Source: Janthinobacterium violaceinigrum (lineage in GTDB: Bacteria > Pseudomonadota > Gammaproteobacteria > Burkholderiales > Burkholderiaceae_D). Taken from it: DNA of 64,000 nucleotides. Location: positions 62,001 through 126,000 of the forward strand of contig NZ_WFLI01000005.1 of NCBI RefSeq assembly GCF_009208555.1, read 5' to 3'. Shown one piece after another: positions 34,725 to 43,817 of this stretch. The notes under the pieces are model-generated. The model was given only the letters and a program-made list of their open reading frames with translations. It had not been told where the DNA came from and did no database searches. The translations under genes were made by a program, and so were the position numbers. How positions within the stretch are numbered: the stretch's first letter is position 1; each line of letters starts with the position of its first letter.

Positions 34725-37568
34725 TTGAAACCAATTACCGCCCTCCTGCTTGCCGCCGGCATCCTCTCGCCGTCGTTCGTCTTGGCCGCCACCCCTGTCG
34801 AAGCCGCGCCGACCCAGAAAACCGGCAAGGCAGCCCCCAGCCGCACCGCCGTCAAAGTCACGTCCGTCGAAGGCATCACCGAATACCGGCTGGCCAATGG
34901 CTTGCGCGTGCTGCTGTTCCCCGATGCCAGCAAGCCCACCCTGACCACCAACATCGTCTATCTGGTCGGCTCGCGCCATGAAAACTATGGCGAAACGGGC
35001 ATGGCCCACTTGCTCGAGCATTTGCTGTTCAAGCCCAGCGCCAACTTTGGCGTCAAGAAGGGGACCAAGACCCCCGTCGAGATACTGAACTCGACAGGCG
35101 CCCAGTTCAACGGCACCACGTGGTACGACCGCACCAATTACTACGCCACCTTCCCCGCCAACGACGACAACCTGCGCCAGATGCTGGCCATGGAAGCGGA
35201 CCGCATGGTCAACGCGGCCATCGACCAGAACGACCTGTGGAATCCGAAGACGCAAAAGGGCGAGATGACGGTCGTGCGCAACGAGTTCGAGATGGGCGAG
35301 AGCGACCCGATCGGCGTGACCAGCGAACGCATCCAGGCCATCGCCTACGATTGGCACAACTACGGCAAGTCGACCATCGGCGCCCGTTCCGACATCGAGC
35401 AGGTGAACATTCCCCGCCTGCGCGCGTTCTATCACAAATATTATCAGCCGGACAACGCCGTGCTGATGGTGGCGGGCCGCTTCGACGAAGCGACGGTCTT
35501 GAAGCAGATCAATGACTTGTTCGGCAAGATCCCGAAACCCACGCGCGTGATCGAGCCCACCTACACGGCCGAACCCGTGCAGGATGGCGAGCGCGCCGTG
35601 ACGGTGCGCCGCAGCGGCGGCACGCAGTTCGTCGGCGCCGGCTACCATGTGGCGCCGTCCGGCAACCCGGAAGCGGTGGCCATCGAGGTGCTGGGCCACG
35701 TGCTGACGGACGCGCCGGCCGGCCGCCTGCACAAGGCGCTGGTGGAAACCAAGCTGGCCAGCAAGATCGAATACAACACGGTGAGCAACCTGGAACCGGG
35801 CTACAACCTGTTCGGTGCGCTGGTGCCCGTCGATGGCAACCTCGATGCGGCGCAAGCGGCCATGCTGAAAGTGCTGGAAGAGCTGAAATCGCAGCCCATC
35901 ACGGATGCGGAAGTGGCGCGCGTGAAGCAGCAGCTGAGCAAGCAGGTGGAACTGATCACCTCGAACACGGCGCGCATGACGATTGCCCTGACGGAATCCT
36001 TGGCGGCCGGCGACTGGCGTTTGTTCTTCCTGCAGCGCGACCAGCTCGACAAGCTGACGACGGCGCAGGTGCAGGCGGCGGCCGAGAAATACCTGAAGAG
36101 CTCGAACCGTACCCTGGGCCGCTTCATTCCCACCGATGCGCCGGACCGCACGGTCGTGCCGGCCTACGCCGATGTGGCGCCGCAGCTGGCCGGCTACACG
36201 GGCCGCGCCGTGGTGGCGCAGGGCGAAGCGTTCGACCCCAGCCCCGACAATATCGAAGCGCGCACCACGCGCTTCACCTTGCCGAACGGCTTGAAGGGCG
36301 CCTTGCTGCCGAAGAAAACCAAGGGCAGCACGGTCAGCGTCGTGTTGAAATTGCAGATCGGCAGCGAAGAGAGCTTGCGCGGCAAGGCGCAGGTGGGCAG
36401 CTACACGGCCAATCTGTTGTCGCGCGGCACGGATAAACTGTCGCGCCAGGAAGTGAAGGACAAGTTCGACCAGCTGGGCATGCAAGTGGCCATCGCGGGC
36501 GGCGCCGAGGGCGTCACGGCCACCCTGACGGGCAAGCGCGACAATTTGCCGGCCGCCATGGACCTGCTGGCGCAAGTGCTGCAAAAGCCTGCCTTGAGCG
36601 AAACGGAATTCCTGGAATTGCAGCGCGAAAGAGTGGGCCGCGCGGAGCAGGAATTGCCTGAACCGCAGCCGCTGGCCGTGAACGCCTTCCGCCGCCTGCT
36701 CGACGCCACGCCGGAAGGCCATGTGCGCCACGTGGCCACCCTGCCGGCCGAGCTGGCCCAATGGAAAGCCATCCAGGTGGCCGACGTGAAAGCCTTCCAT
36801 GGCGCCTACTATGGCGCGTCGAACGCCACCTTTGCGGCCGTGGGCGATTTCGACCCGGCCGCGCTGAAGGCGCAAGTGGCCAGCCTGTACGGCAGCTGGA
36901 AGGCGCAGCAGCCGTATGTGCGCATTCCTGATGCCGTCAAGCCCGTCAGCGGCGAGAAAGTCGCCCTGGAAACGCCGGACAAGGCCAACAGCGTGCTGTT
37001 CGCCATCCAGCCGATCCCCCTCAAGGATGACGCTGCCGCCTATCCCGCCTTGCTGATGGCCAATCACATGCTCGGTGGCGGCGCCTTGCGCAGCCGCCTG
37101 GCCGACCGCATCCGCCAGAAGGAAGGCCTGTCGTACGGCGTCGGATCGCAAGTTTCCGTGCCGTCGCGCGAGCCGGCCGGCTACTGGATGGCGTATGCCA
37201 TCAGCGCCCCGCAAAACACGGTCAAGGTGGAAGCTGCCCTGCGCGAGGAAATTGCCAAGGCGCTGGCCGACGGGTTCACGGAAACGGAACTGGCCGAAGC
37301 AAAGAAAGGCTGGCTGCAGTCGGAAGAAGTGGGCCGCACGCAAGATGCGGGCCTGGCGCGCGAACTGGCCGGCTACCTGGCGCAGGACCGCACCATGGCT
37401 TACGACAAGGATCTGGAAGCGAAAGTGGCCGCCTTGACCCTGGCGCAAGTGAACCAGGGCTTGCGCGACTACCTGAAGCCAGCGGCCGTCTCCGTCGTCA
37501 CGGCGGGCGACTTTGCCAAGGTGGCGAAAGAGGGCGACAGCGGCGCCAAGGCAACGACGTCGAAGTAA
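34725..37568 (+). CDS. M16-family zinc metallopeptidase, two-domain periplasmic type
   Basis: The product has 947 residues, starting at TTG with AGGA nine bases upstream, and a signal peptide (ITALLLAAGILSPSFVLA). The N-terminal half has the inverted zinc motif HLLEH (residues 95-99) and the downstream glutamate in VVRNEFEMGE (about residue 187), so it should be catalytically active. The C-terminal half repeats the fold (from about residue 515) but lacks HxxEH, as in pitrilysin-like proteins where the second half helps form the chamber. It is followed by a strong terminator. Confidence 0.9.
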   Translation: MKPITALLLAAGILSPSFVLAATPVEAAPTQKTGKAAPSRTAVKVTSVEGITEYRLANGLRVLLFPDASKPTLTTNIVYLVGSRHENYGETGMAHLLEHLLFKPSANFGVKKGTKTPVEILNSTGAQFNGTTWYDRTNYYATFPANDDNLRQMLAMEADRMVNAAIDQNDLWNPKTQKGEMTVVRNEFEMGESDPIGVTSERIQAIAYDWHNYGKSTIGARSDIEQVNIPRLRAFYHKYYQPDNAVLMVAGRFDEATVLKQINDLFGKIPKPTRVIEPTYTAEPVQDGERAVTVRRSGGTQFVGAGYHVAPSGNPEAVAIEVLGHVLTDAPAGRLHKALVETKLASKIEYNTVSNLEPGYNLFGALVPVDGNLDAAQAAMLKVLEELKSQPITDAEVARVKQQLSKQVELITSNTARMTIALTESLAAGDWRLFFLQRDQLDKLTTAQVQAAAEKYLKSSNRTLGRFIPTDAPDRTVVPAYADVAPQLAGYTGRAVVAQGEAFDPSPDNIEARTTRFTLPNGLKGALLPKKTKGSTVSVVLKLQIGSEESLRGKAQVGSYTANLLSRGTDKLSRQEVKDKFDQLGMQVAIAGGAEGVTATLTGKRDNLPAAMDLLAQVLQKPALSETEFLELQRERVGRAEQELPEPQPLAVNAFRRLLDATPEGHVRHVATLPAELAQWKAIQVADVKAFHGAYYGASNATFAAVGDFDPAALKAQVASLYGSWKAQQPYVRIPDAVKPVSGEKVALETPDKANSVLFAIQPIPLKDDAAAYPALLMANHMLGGGALRSRLADRIRQKEGLSYGVGSQVSVPSREPAGYWMAYAISAPQNTVKVEAALREEIAKALADGFTETELAEAKKGWLQSEEVGRTQDAGLARELAGYLAQDRTMAYDKDLEAKVAALTLAQVNQGLRDYLKPAAVSVVTAGDFAKVAKEGDSGAKATTSK

Positions 37569-37580
37569 GCTGTTTTAAAT

Positions 37581-37625
37581 AAAGAAGCCCGCTGGCAAAT
37601 TATTTGCCAGCGGGCTTCTTTTATT
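37581..37625 (+). terminator. Intrinsic terminator after the M16 peptidase
   Basis: AAGAAGCCCGCTGGCAAA pairs with TTTGCCAGCGGGCTTCTT (18 bp) around a very short loop and is followed by TTATTT. It also has A-rich sequence on the other side, so it could work in both directions. Confidence 0.93.
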
Positions 37626-37659
37626 TCAGGACGTTGACGTAACAGTCACGACGCCGGAC

Positions 37660-37697
37660 AAAACCGTCGCAGGCCGCAAAGCGCCGCGCAGCAGGTT
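37660..37697 (+). repeat. Dispersed intergenic repeat, copy C (internally deleted)
   Basis: The left end AAAACCGTCG is joined directly to CAGGCCGCAAA and GCGCCGCGCAGCAGGTT from the right half. The central hairpin and most of the left arm are missing. The join falls at CGTCGC / ATCGCA, which share TCGC, so a slip or recombination between the two is the simplest origin. It lies between the convergent M16 and OmpA genes. Confidence 0.8.
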
Positions 37698-37707
37698 GGG
37701 TTCGGTG

Positions 37708-38391
37708 TTAGCCCCGTGGCGCCATTTCGGCGACGTAGATTTCCACGCGGCGATTGCGTGCGCGTCCCGAGGCATCCGCATTCGAGGCGATCGGCTCGCG
37801 TGCGCCGCGGCCTTCCGTGACGACGCGCGTGGGCGACACGCCGCGCATGGACAGGTAGTCGCGCGTGTGGGCTGCGCGTTCCACCGACAGCGGTTCGTTG
37901 ATGGAATCGCTGCCCGTGCTGTCCGTGTGGCCGATGATGCTGACCGTGGTGTTCGGGTTTTCGTTCAGCGTGGCGGCAAAGCGGTCGAGGATGGGGCGGA
38001 AGTTGCCCTTGATGTCGGCGCGGTTGGTATCGAAGGAAATGTCGCTTGGAATTTCCATTTTCAGGCGGTTATCGGCCGTCTGCGTCACTTGCACACCGGT
38101 ACCCTGTGTCGCCTGTTCCATCGCGCGCTTCTGGTTTTCCATGCGGGTCGACCAGATATTGCCCACCACGGCGCCAGCCGCTGCGCCCAGCAGGGCGCCG
38201 CCAGCCGTGCGGCCGCTGCTGCCGCCGCCGGTGGTGCCGCCGATCAAGGCGCCCAAGCCAGCGCCGATGCCCGCGCCCGTGGCCGTGCCACGTTGCGTCG
38301 AGGACATGTCAGCGCAGCCGGTGGCAGCCAGCGCGAGGACCAGCATGCCGACCAGGGATTTGGCGCCAGCGCCGTTTTTCAATGCTTTCAT
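37708..38391 (-). CDS. OmpA-family lipoprotein with glycine zipper
   Basis: The product has 227 residues. A lipobox (LAATGC, Cys26) is followed by a glycine zipper (GAGIGAGLGALIGG and GGALLGAAAGAVVG) and then a C-terminal OmpA peptidoglycan-binding domain (ISFDTNRADIKGNF, IIGHTDSTGSDSINEPLSVERA, NRRVEI). It should anchor the outer membrane to peptidoglycan. AACAAGGAGAAAATCC precedes the ATG. About 80 bases upstream, GTGCG-N5-CGTAC resembles the island's operator but with a five-base spacer. Confidence 0.9.
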   Translation of the reverse strand: MKALKNGAGAKSLVGMLVLALAATGCADMSSTQRGTATGAGIGAGLGALIGGTTGGGSSGRTAGGALLGAAAGAVVGNIWSTRMENQKRAMEQATQGTGVQVTQTADNRLKMEIPSDISFDTNRADIKGNFRPILDRFAATLNENPNTTVSIIGHTDSTGSDSINEPLSVERAAHTRDYLSMRGVSPTRVVTEGRGAREPIASNADASGRARNRRVEIYVAEMAPRG

Positions 38392-38547
38392 GGATTTTCT
38401 CCTTGTTTTGTTATTGGGACATACCCAGGAACTACCTGCACACGTTACTGCAAAATGCATCGGCGTGCCAGTGCGCACACCGTACGTAAAAGAGCGGCGC
38501 CCGTTTGCACGCGCGCCGCTCCTGTCAGCCTGCGCTAACGACCGGGT

Positions 38548-38694
38548 CTAAAGCCCGCGTCCGCTAATCAGGCGCAACAGGATCATGATGACTGCAACGA
38601 CCAGGAGGATATGAATGAAGCCGCCGATGGTATAGGAAGTGACCAGACCCAGCAGCCAGAGAATGATGAGTACTACTGCGATTGTATAGAGCAT
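38548..38694 (-). CDS. Lmo0937-family small membrane peptide
   Basis: This is a 48-residue protein: MLYTIAVVLIILWLLGLVTS, then YTIGGFIHILLVVAVIMILL and a short RLISGRGL tail. It has two hydrophobic helices with a YTIGGFIH turn, the hallmark of the lmo0937 (DUF5670) family found in many bacteria and often linked to stress. GGAGGACATATC gives a very strong ribosome site before the ATG. A perfect TGTACG-N4-CGTACA operator copy lies about 155 bases upstream, with GACAAT 22 bp after it as a possible -10. Confidence 0.88.
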   Translation of the reverse strand: MLYTIAVVLIILWLLGLVTSYTIGGFIHILLVVAVIMILLRLISGRGL

Positions 38695-38848
38695 GATATG
38701 TCCTCCGAGAGTAGTGTGTGGATGACGGCTGCCTGGCTGGCAAGTTGCTGGCTTCCGGCGCCGTCATCGGTTTTTGTCATTGCGCGGCGACCGGGTCGCT
38801 GAACGCTGATGCCATGACTTATTGTCTACTTTGTTTCTGAAATTTTCT

Positions 38849-38862
38849 GTACGCTGCCGTAC
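38849..38862. promoter_or_regulatory. Operator copy 1: GTACG-CTGC-CGTAC
   Basis: This perfect 5-bp inverted repeat with a 4-bp spacer lies inside TGTACGCTGCCGTACA. The same 16-mer occurs on the opposite strand at 49678-49693. Reading toward the lmo0937-type gene, 22 bases separate it from GACAAT (38821-38826 on the minus strand), which fits a site centred at -41.5. Confidence 0.7.
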
Positions 38863-38873
38863 ACAACCCTCAT

Positions 38874-39173
38874 TTAGCCTGTCAATTCACCCGATTTGGG
38901 CAGATTGCGCTCGCGGAGGCGCCGTTGCGGCTGCGCACGCCGTTCCGCTTCGCCCTCCATGCCCGGTATCCAGGCCAGCATGCCGGCCATGCCGACGGCG
39001 CCCGCCAGGCAGCTGACCATGCCGCCCGTCAGCAACAGCATGACGCCGAACACGGGTGCGCTCGCTTGCGCCGGCGCCAGGTCCAGCGCGCAAAAGCCCA
39101 GCGCGGTGGCCAGCATGCCGCCGCCGATAAAGCCGAGCCAGATCCTGTTGCTGCCTGCCTTGTCGTTTTCCAT
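38874..39173 (-). CDS. Small membrane protein, unrecognised
   Basis: The product has 99 residues with two hydrophobic segments (IWLGFIGGGMLATALGFCALDL and PVFGVMLLLTGGMVSCLAGAVGMAGMLAWI) and a basic, Arg-rich C-terminal tail. I do not recognise the family. The ribosome site CAAGGAGCAGCG before the ATG is strong and supports translation. It lies in the envelope-stress island between the glycine-zipper and lmo0937-type genes, all on the minus strand. Confidence 0.65.
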   Translation of the reverse strand: MENDKAGSNRIWLGFIGGGMLATALGFCALDLAPAQASAPVFGVMLLLTGGMVSCLAGAVGMAGMLAWIPGMEGEAERRAQPQRRLRERNLPKSGELTG

Positions 39174-39273
39174 CGCTGCTCCTTGAGGGGATTATCCGTT
39201 GAACTTTCCTGAATGCATCATCTCGCGGGACGGCAAGCTCATCTTTACGCCAACGAACATTGCCAAAAAGAAA

Positions 39274-39294
39274 ACGCCCGGACAGGCCGGGCGT
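39274..39294 (-). terminator. Intrinsic terminator after the polyQ glycine-zipper gene
   Basis: CGCCCGG and CCGGGCG pair around ACAGG. On the minus strand the stem is followed by TTTTCTTTTT, which fits termination of the gene ending at 39339. Confidence 0.82.
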
Positions 39295-39338
39295 GTGTTT
39301 AATTTGCAACTAATCGCGGCAGCGCTGCCGCGGCGGCG

Positions 39339-40016
<678 letters not shown>

Positions 40017-40107
40017 GGAAGGCTCCTTGATTTTTTAAAATAATGAAAAGGGTAGTGCGTGTTATTCGTGTGTGTTGCCAGTGTGCTGCGCCGCTTGCCC
40101 CGCTTCC

Positions 40108-40121
40108 GTGCGTCACCGTAC
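40108..40121. promoter_or_regulatory. Operator copy 2: GTGCG-TCAC-CGTAC
   Basis: This copy lies in the divergent region between the polyQ glycine-zipper gene and the Crp/Fnr gene. Toward the Crp/Fnr gene, 22 bases separate it from TAGGCT (40144-40149); toward the other gene, 22 bases separate it from CACACT. Both are weak -10 hexamers. A further half-site CGTAC occurs at 40132-40136. Its position suggests autoregulation. Confidence 0.62.
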
Positions 40122-40192
40122 ATACAGGGCCCGTACAGCACCGTAGGCTAAGTAAAAATTATGTCGAGTTGTAACGACACCAAGGAAAAGCA

Positions 40193-40969
40193 ATGCCACC
40201 AACGACTGCCAGCATGACCCTGTCCCGCGACGCAGGCCGATCCGGCCTGGGTACGCCCGCGGGCGCGCCCACTGCCGGCAACCGCTTGCTGGCCAGCCTG
40301 CCCGAGCACGACTTGCGGCACCTGGCGGCCCTGTTCGATACCGTCACGGTCGAGGTAGGCGAGGTGCTGTACGAGCCGGGCCAGCCTATCGGCCACATTT
40401 ATTTCCCTGGCGACTGCCTGATTTCGCTGCTGGCCGTGGCGGAAGGGCGGATGACCCTGGAAGTGGGCTCCGTCGGCCGCGAAGGCGTGCTGGGCGCTTC
40501 CGTCGCGCTCGGTCATGACCTGGCGCAAGTGCGTGCCGTGGTGCAACGTTCCGGCACGGCCAGCCGCATCGCGCGCGCCGATTTCTGCGCCGAATTCGCC
40601 CAGCTCGACTCCCTGCAGCGCCTGCTGTACCGCTATACGGACACCTTGCTGGCGCAAGCCATCCAGATTGCCGTGTGCAGCCGCTTCCACGTGCTCGAGG
40701 CGCGCCTGGCCCGTTCGCTGCTCATCACGCGCGACCGCCTGCAGTCGGAAAAATTCCACCTGACGCATGAATTTCTCGCCCATACCCTGGGCGTGCGCAG
40801 GGTCGGCGTGACCAAGGCAGCCAGCGCGCTGCAACAGCAAAAACTGATTACCTACAGCCGCGGCAACATCGAAATCCTCGATTCGGCCGGCCTGGAAGCC
40901 GTTTCCTGCCGCTGCTACGAGCTGGTCAAGGACAGCGGCGCCATCGGCATGGCCAACGTCTTCGTCTGA
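40193..40969 (+). CDS. Crp/Fnr-family regulator, GVRRxGVT subgroup
   Basis: The protein has 258 residues. A beta-roll sensor domain (VEVGEVLYEPGQPIGHIYFPGDCLISLL, VGSVGREGVLGAS) is followed by a long dimer helix and a winged helix at about 190-218 (HEFLAHTLGVRRVGVTKAASALQQQKLI). There is no N-terminal cysteine cluster as in FNR and no evident full cAMP pocket, so the signal is unknown. The recognition helix differs from CRP (RETVGR) and FNR, so a non-standard target site is expected. It is the only regulator inside the envelope-stress island and has an operator copy about 75 bases upstream. CAAGGAAAAGCA precedes the ATG. Confidence 0.88.
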   Translation: MPPTTASMTLSRDAGRSGLGTPAGAPTAGNRLLASLPEHDLRHLAALFDTVTVEVGEVLYEPGQPIGHIYFPGDCLISLLAVAEGRMTLEVGSVGREGVLGASVALGHDLAQVRAVVQRSGTASRIARADFCAEFAQLDSLQRLLYRYTDTLLAQAIQIAVCSRFHVLEARLARSLLITRDRLQSEKFHLTHEFLAHTLGVRRVGVTKAASALQQQKLITYSRGNIEILDSAGLEAVSCRCYELVKDSGAIGMANVFV

Positions 40970-41072
40970 TCTCCCCGCGAGTCTGCCAGTCTTTGTCCCG
41001 CTTACCTGCCGCTTACCTGCCGCGTGCCTGGCTGCTGCCTGCACGCCGGCTTCCCCGTGCCGCAAACGCAAA

Positions 41073-41110
41073 AAAGCGGGGCGGGCGCCTGGGCACCCAC
41101 CCCGCTTTCT
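41073..41110 (-). terminator. Intrinsic terminator after the OsmB-like gene
   Basis: AAAGCGGGGCGGGCGCC pairs with GGCACCCACCCCGCTTT with two G-U type positions. On the minus strand it is followed by TTTTTTGCG, which fits termination of the gene ending at 41121. Confidence 0.85.
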
Positions 41111-41120
41111 CCATCAGCGA

Positions 41121-41339
41121 TTACTTCGGCTTGACCTGATTACCGATCACGCCGCCGACAGCGGCGCCGCCGACGGCGCCGACGGCGCTGCCGCCCGTCA
41201 GCACGGAGCCGGCAACGGCGCCGACACCGGCGCCGATGGCCGTGTTTTTATCCTGGCCGGACATGTTGGCGCAAGCGGTCAAGCTCAACAGCAGGGCGGC
41301 AACGGAAGTGGTAGCGGCGAGTTTTTTAATGATTTGCAT
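41121..41339 (-). CDS. Small glycine-zipper lipoprotein, OsmB-like
   Basis: The product has 72 residues. A lipobox (SLTACAN, Cys23) is followed by a polar NMSGQDKNT stretch and a glycine zipper (GAGVGAVAGSVLTGG, GAVGGAAVGGVIGNQV). Size and layout match OsmB-type lipoproteins, which are induced by osmotic stress in enterics. GGAGAACTATC precedes the ATG. I see no copy of the island's operator in the 180 bases upstream. Confidence 0.85.
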   Translation of the reverse strand: MQIIKKLAATTSVAALLLSLTACANMSGQDKNTAIGAGVGAVAGSVLTGGSAVGAVGGAAVGGVIGNQVKPK

Positions 41340-41521
41340 GATAGTTCTCCTATGAATTCGGACCTCGTGGCGCCGGCGAGGTATGGGCCGGTAAGACTTC
41401 GTATCGCCACGTCTTGGGTGTTTCAGGCACGATCACAGAATAGGATTGTGACAAGGCAGGGTCTGTTCGGCAACGCACATAGGTGTGTAACAATTGTAAT
41501 TGCCCACGGCGGCCATGCCCG

Positions 41522-43564
41522 TCAGCGCTTTGGGCGCGGTGTCTTGACCGGTTTCGGCGCCACGGGTTTGACGCGCGCCTGGGCCAGCAGGGCCGCGCAT
41601 TCGCTGTCCTCGCCGGGGCCCGTATTTACCAGCGGCAGCAGCGCCGCCACGGGCGCCACCACGGCCAGCGCCAGGGCGCCGCCGGCGCGCAGGGCCAGCA
41701 CGCCCTTGTCGACGCTCACGTCGGGCTTGCTGAAGGTGCCCCGCACATACAGGGGCGAGCGCAGCGAAAAGATGCGCAAGCCCTTGCTGTCCGGCTGCAG
41801 GGTCAGGTCCAGCTGTTCATTGCCCAGATTGACCGTGCCGTCGACATGCAGGACGGCATCGTCTGTGTCGACGAGGAACTGGCGCGTGCGCATCAGCCCC
41901 TTGGTGACGACGAAATCGGCGGCCATGCAGTTCAGCTTGACCTGCTTGTCGCCCACCAGCTTGGTCAGCACGATGCTGCCGATATTCAAGCCCATTTCTT
42001 CCAGCAGCAGCTTGCTGATGCTGCCCCGGTTGATCAGCGCGCGCACTTCGCCATTCGAGCTGCCCAGCAGGCTGGCGACGGAATTGCCCGTGGCCGACAG
42101 CGAGGCGTCGCCATTGATCTCGCCCACGCTGGCCTGCAGGGCGGGCAGGCGGGGAAACAGCTGCTGGATGTGCAGATGGCGGGCGCTGGCCTTGAGTTCG
42201 GCCGCGATGCCGTTGGCGATGACCTTGCCGCTGCCGTCGAGCTTGATCTGCGACGTCAGGGTGCCGCCCGCCACGTTGAAGTTGAGCGGCGTCAGCGACA
42301 GCACGCCGTCCGTCAGCACCACATGCGTGTCGAGCTTGCTGATCGGCAGCTCGGCGTCGCGCGTGATCTTGTCGGCCGTGTAGCGCACGTCGGCGTCCAG
42401 GCTGGTCCAGCGCTCCGTCTTGAACGTTTCCACGGGCAAGACTCGTCCCGCCGGCTGCGTCGACGCCACGCCCCGCTCCTTCTTGCTGGCGCTGGAGTCG
42501 GCGCCCACCAGCGGGCCCAGGTCGGAAAACTGCAGCAGGCGCGAATGCACTTCGCCCGTCAGGCGCTTGCGCGGCTTGCTGGCCGAAAACGCCAGCTTGC
42601 CGCTGATGTCGCTGGAACCGACCTTGCCGCTGAACTGGTCGTACACCCATTCGCCGCCGCCGGGCGCCAGGGTGCCCGTCAAATGGCCTTCCGTGCTGAA
42701 GTGCGGCGTTTCCGGCAGCAGCACGCCCGTCAGCGGATACAGGCGCGCCATGCTGGGCCCCGCTATCTTCAGGCGCACGTCGAGCGCGGCCAGGTCTGCC
42801 GGGCGCGTCAAGGTGCCTTCGATGGCCATGCTGCTGCCGCCTGCGCGCATGTCGGCCTGGATGGGGAAGGGCGTGCCCTGCTGCTGCAGCGACAGCACGC
42901 CGCCCGCCTTGCCGCCGCCCTTGACGGCTTCGCCGCGGTATTTGCCCGACAGCGTCCAGGCGATGCCATAGCGCTTGTCGTCCGCCAGGGTATCGACATC
43001 GGCGCGCATTGCCGTCTGCGTGACGGCATCGTCCAGATAGACGGTGCCCTTGCTGAAGACCACGCTCTGCAATTCCAGCTGCCAGGGCGACGGCTGGTCC
43101 TGCTTGTCGAAGGTCCAGTTGTTGTTGCCATCCTTGCTGCGCAGCAAGCGCACCTGCGGCGCATCGAAACGCAATTGCGGGATGATGATTTTCTTGTCCA
43201 GCAGGGCCAGGGGATTGAGCGAAAACGCCAGCTGGCTGACGGTGGCCAGCTGCGCCGCCTCGCCATCGGCTGCCGCCATGCTGCCCGGGTTGCCCAGGTG
43301 TACGTCCTGCGCCTGCAGATGAGGCCATGGCAGGTAGTCGCGCCAGCTGGCGCGGCCTGCGGCATTGTTGGGCTGCTGCCACGTCAGCGACAGGTCGCCC
43401 ACGATGGCGAACGGGCGCCCCAGCGCTTCGCTGGCACGCCCGTTGAGCCAGGGCTTGGCGCGGTTCCAGTCCATATTCAGCAGGACGACGGTGGCGGCGA
43501 CGGGCACGGCGATCAGTACGGTGGCACTGGCGAGGGCGATTTTCTGGCGGCGGGAGAGGGGCAT
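41522..43564 (-). CDS. AsmA-family protein
   Basis: The product has 680 residues. One N-terminal membrane anchor (KIALASATVLIAVPVAATVVLL) is followed by a long beta-rich periplasmic part. AsmA features are visible at both ends: NRAKPWLNGRASEALGRPFAIVGDLSLTW near the N-terminus and the C-terminal domain with VGDKQVKLNCMAADFVVTKGLMRTR, DGTVNLGNEQLDLTLQPDSKGLRIFSLRSPLYVRGTF. AsmA-like proteins are predicted to bridge the periplasm and carry phospholipids to the outer membrane. The start is the ATG before PLSRRQK; a TTG seven codons upstream is possible. The tail is Lys/Pro-rich. Confidence 0.88.
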   Translation of the reverse strand: MPLSRRQKIALASATVLIAVPVAATVVLLNMDWNRAKPWLNGRASEALGRPFAIVGDLSLTWQQPNNAAGRASWRDYLPWPHLQAQDVHLGNPGSMAAADGEAAQLATVSQLAFSLNPLALLDKKIIIPQLRFDAPQVRLLRSKDGNNNWTFDKQDQPSPWQLELQSVVFSKGTVYLDDAVTQTAMRADVDTLADDKRYGIAWTLSGKYRGEAVKGGGKAGGVLSLQQQGTPFPIQADMRAGGSSMAIEGTLTRPADLAALDVRLKIAGPSMARLYPLTGVLLPETPHFSTEGHLTGTLAPGGGEWVYDQFSGKVGSSDISGKLAFSASKPRKRLTGEVHSRLLQFSDLGPLVGADSSASKKERGVASTQPAGRVLPVETFKTERWTSLDADVRYTADKITRDAELPISKLDTHVVLTDGVLSLTPLNFNVAGGTLTSQIKLDGSGKVIANGIAAELKASARHLHIQQLFPRLPALQASVGEINGDASLSATGNSVASLLGSSNGEVRALINRGSISKLLLEEMGLNIGSIVLTKLVGDKQVKLNCMAADFVVTKGLMRTRQFLVDTDDAVLHVDGTVNLGNEQLDLTLQPDSKGLRIFSLRSPLYVRGTFSKPDVSVDKGVLALRAGGALALAVVAPVAALLPLVNTGPGEDSECAALLAQARVKPVAPKPVKTPRPKR

Positions 43565-43649
43565 GAGCTGATTCTTTCTGGACAAGTAGTCACGATGCTA
43601 CAGGAATCGCCCTGAGGCCGGGTCCGTTTCAGATTTTGCTGGCGGGCAC

Positions 43650-43663
43650 GTGCGCTGGCGCAC
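43650..43663. promoter_or_regulatory. Operator copy 3: GTGCG-CTGG-CGCAC
   Basis: This copy is embedded in a larger dyad (GGGCACGTGCG ... CGCACGTTGCCC, 43644-43670). The same 14-mer occurs at 54251-54264. It lies about 155 bases upstream of the DUF4398 lipoprotein gene. Unlike most other copies, no good -10 hexamer stands exactly 22 bases away in either direction. Confidence 0.58.
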
Positions 43664-43817
43664 GTTGCCCATGCAAGTATTGTCGATTTCCTACCCTATG
43701 TGCGGCACCGAACGGATATGCGGGGTGCCGGGGCCTATAACGTCATACATCAAACGCAGTTCCTGATTCGTTCCATGTATGACTTATATCGTTACCTCAC
43801 TCTCCAGGAGAAGAAAA

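Noticed and set aside
34695..37448. 917-codon minus-strand frame opposite the M16 peptidase
   Set aside because: It is a shadow of the peptidase gene; its composition is unlike any protein and it has no ribosome site.
38471..38485. Seventh operator copy upstream of the glycine-zipper OmpA gene: GTGCG-CACAC-CGTAC
   Set aside because: The spacer is five bases instead of four and no good -10 stands at the 22-base distance, so I did not count it; it may be a degenerate site.
40986..41040. CGCTTACCTGC repeated near 41 kb as a possible further dispersed-repeat copy
   Set aside because: It is only a short direct repeat after the Crp/Fnr gene and shares neither the arms nor the central hairpin of the repeat family.
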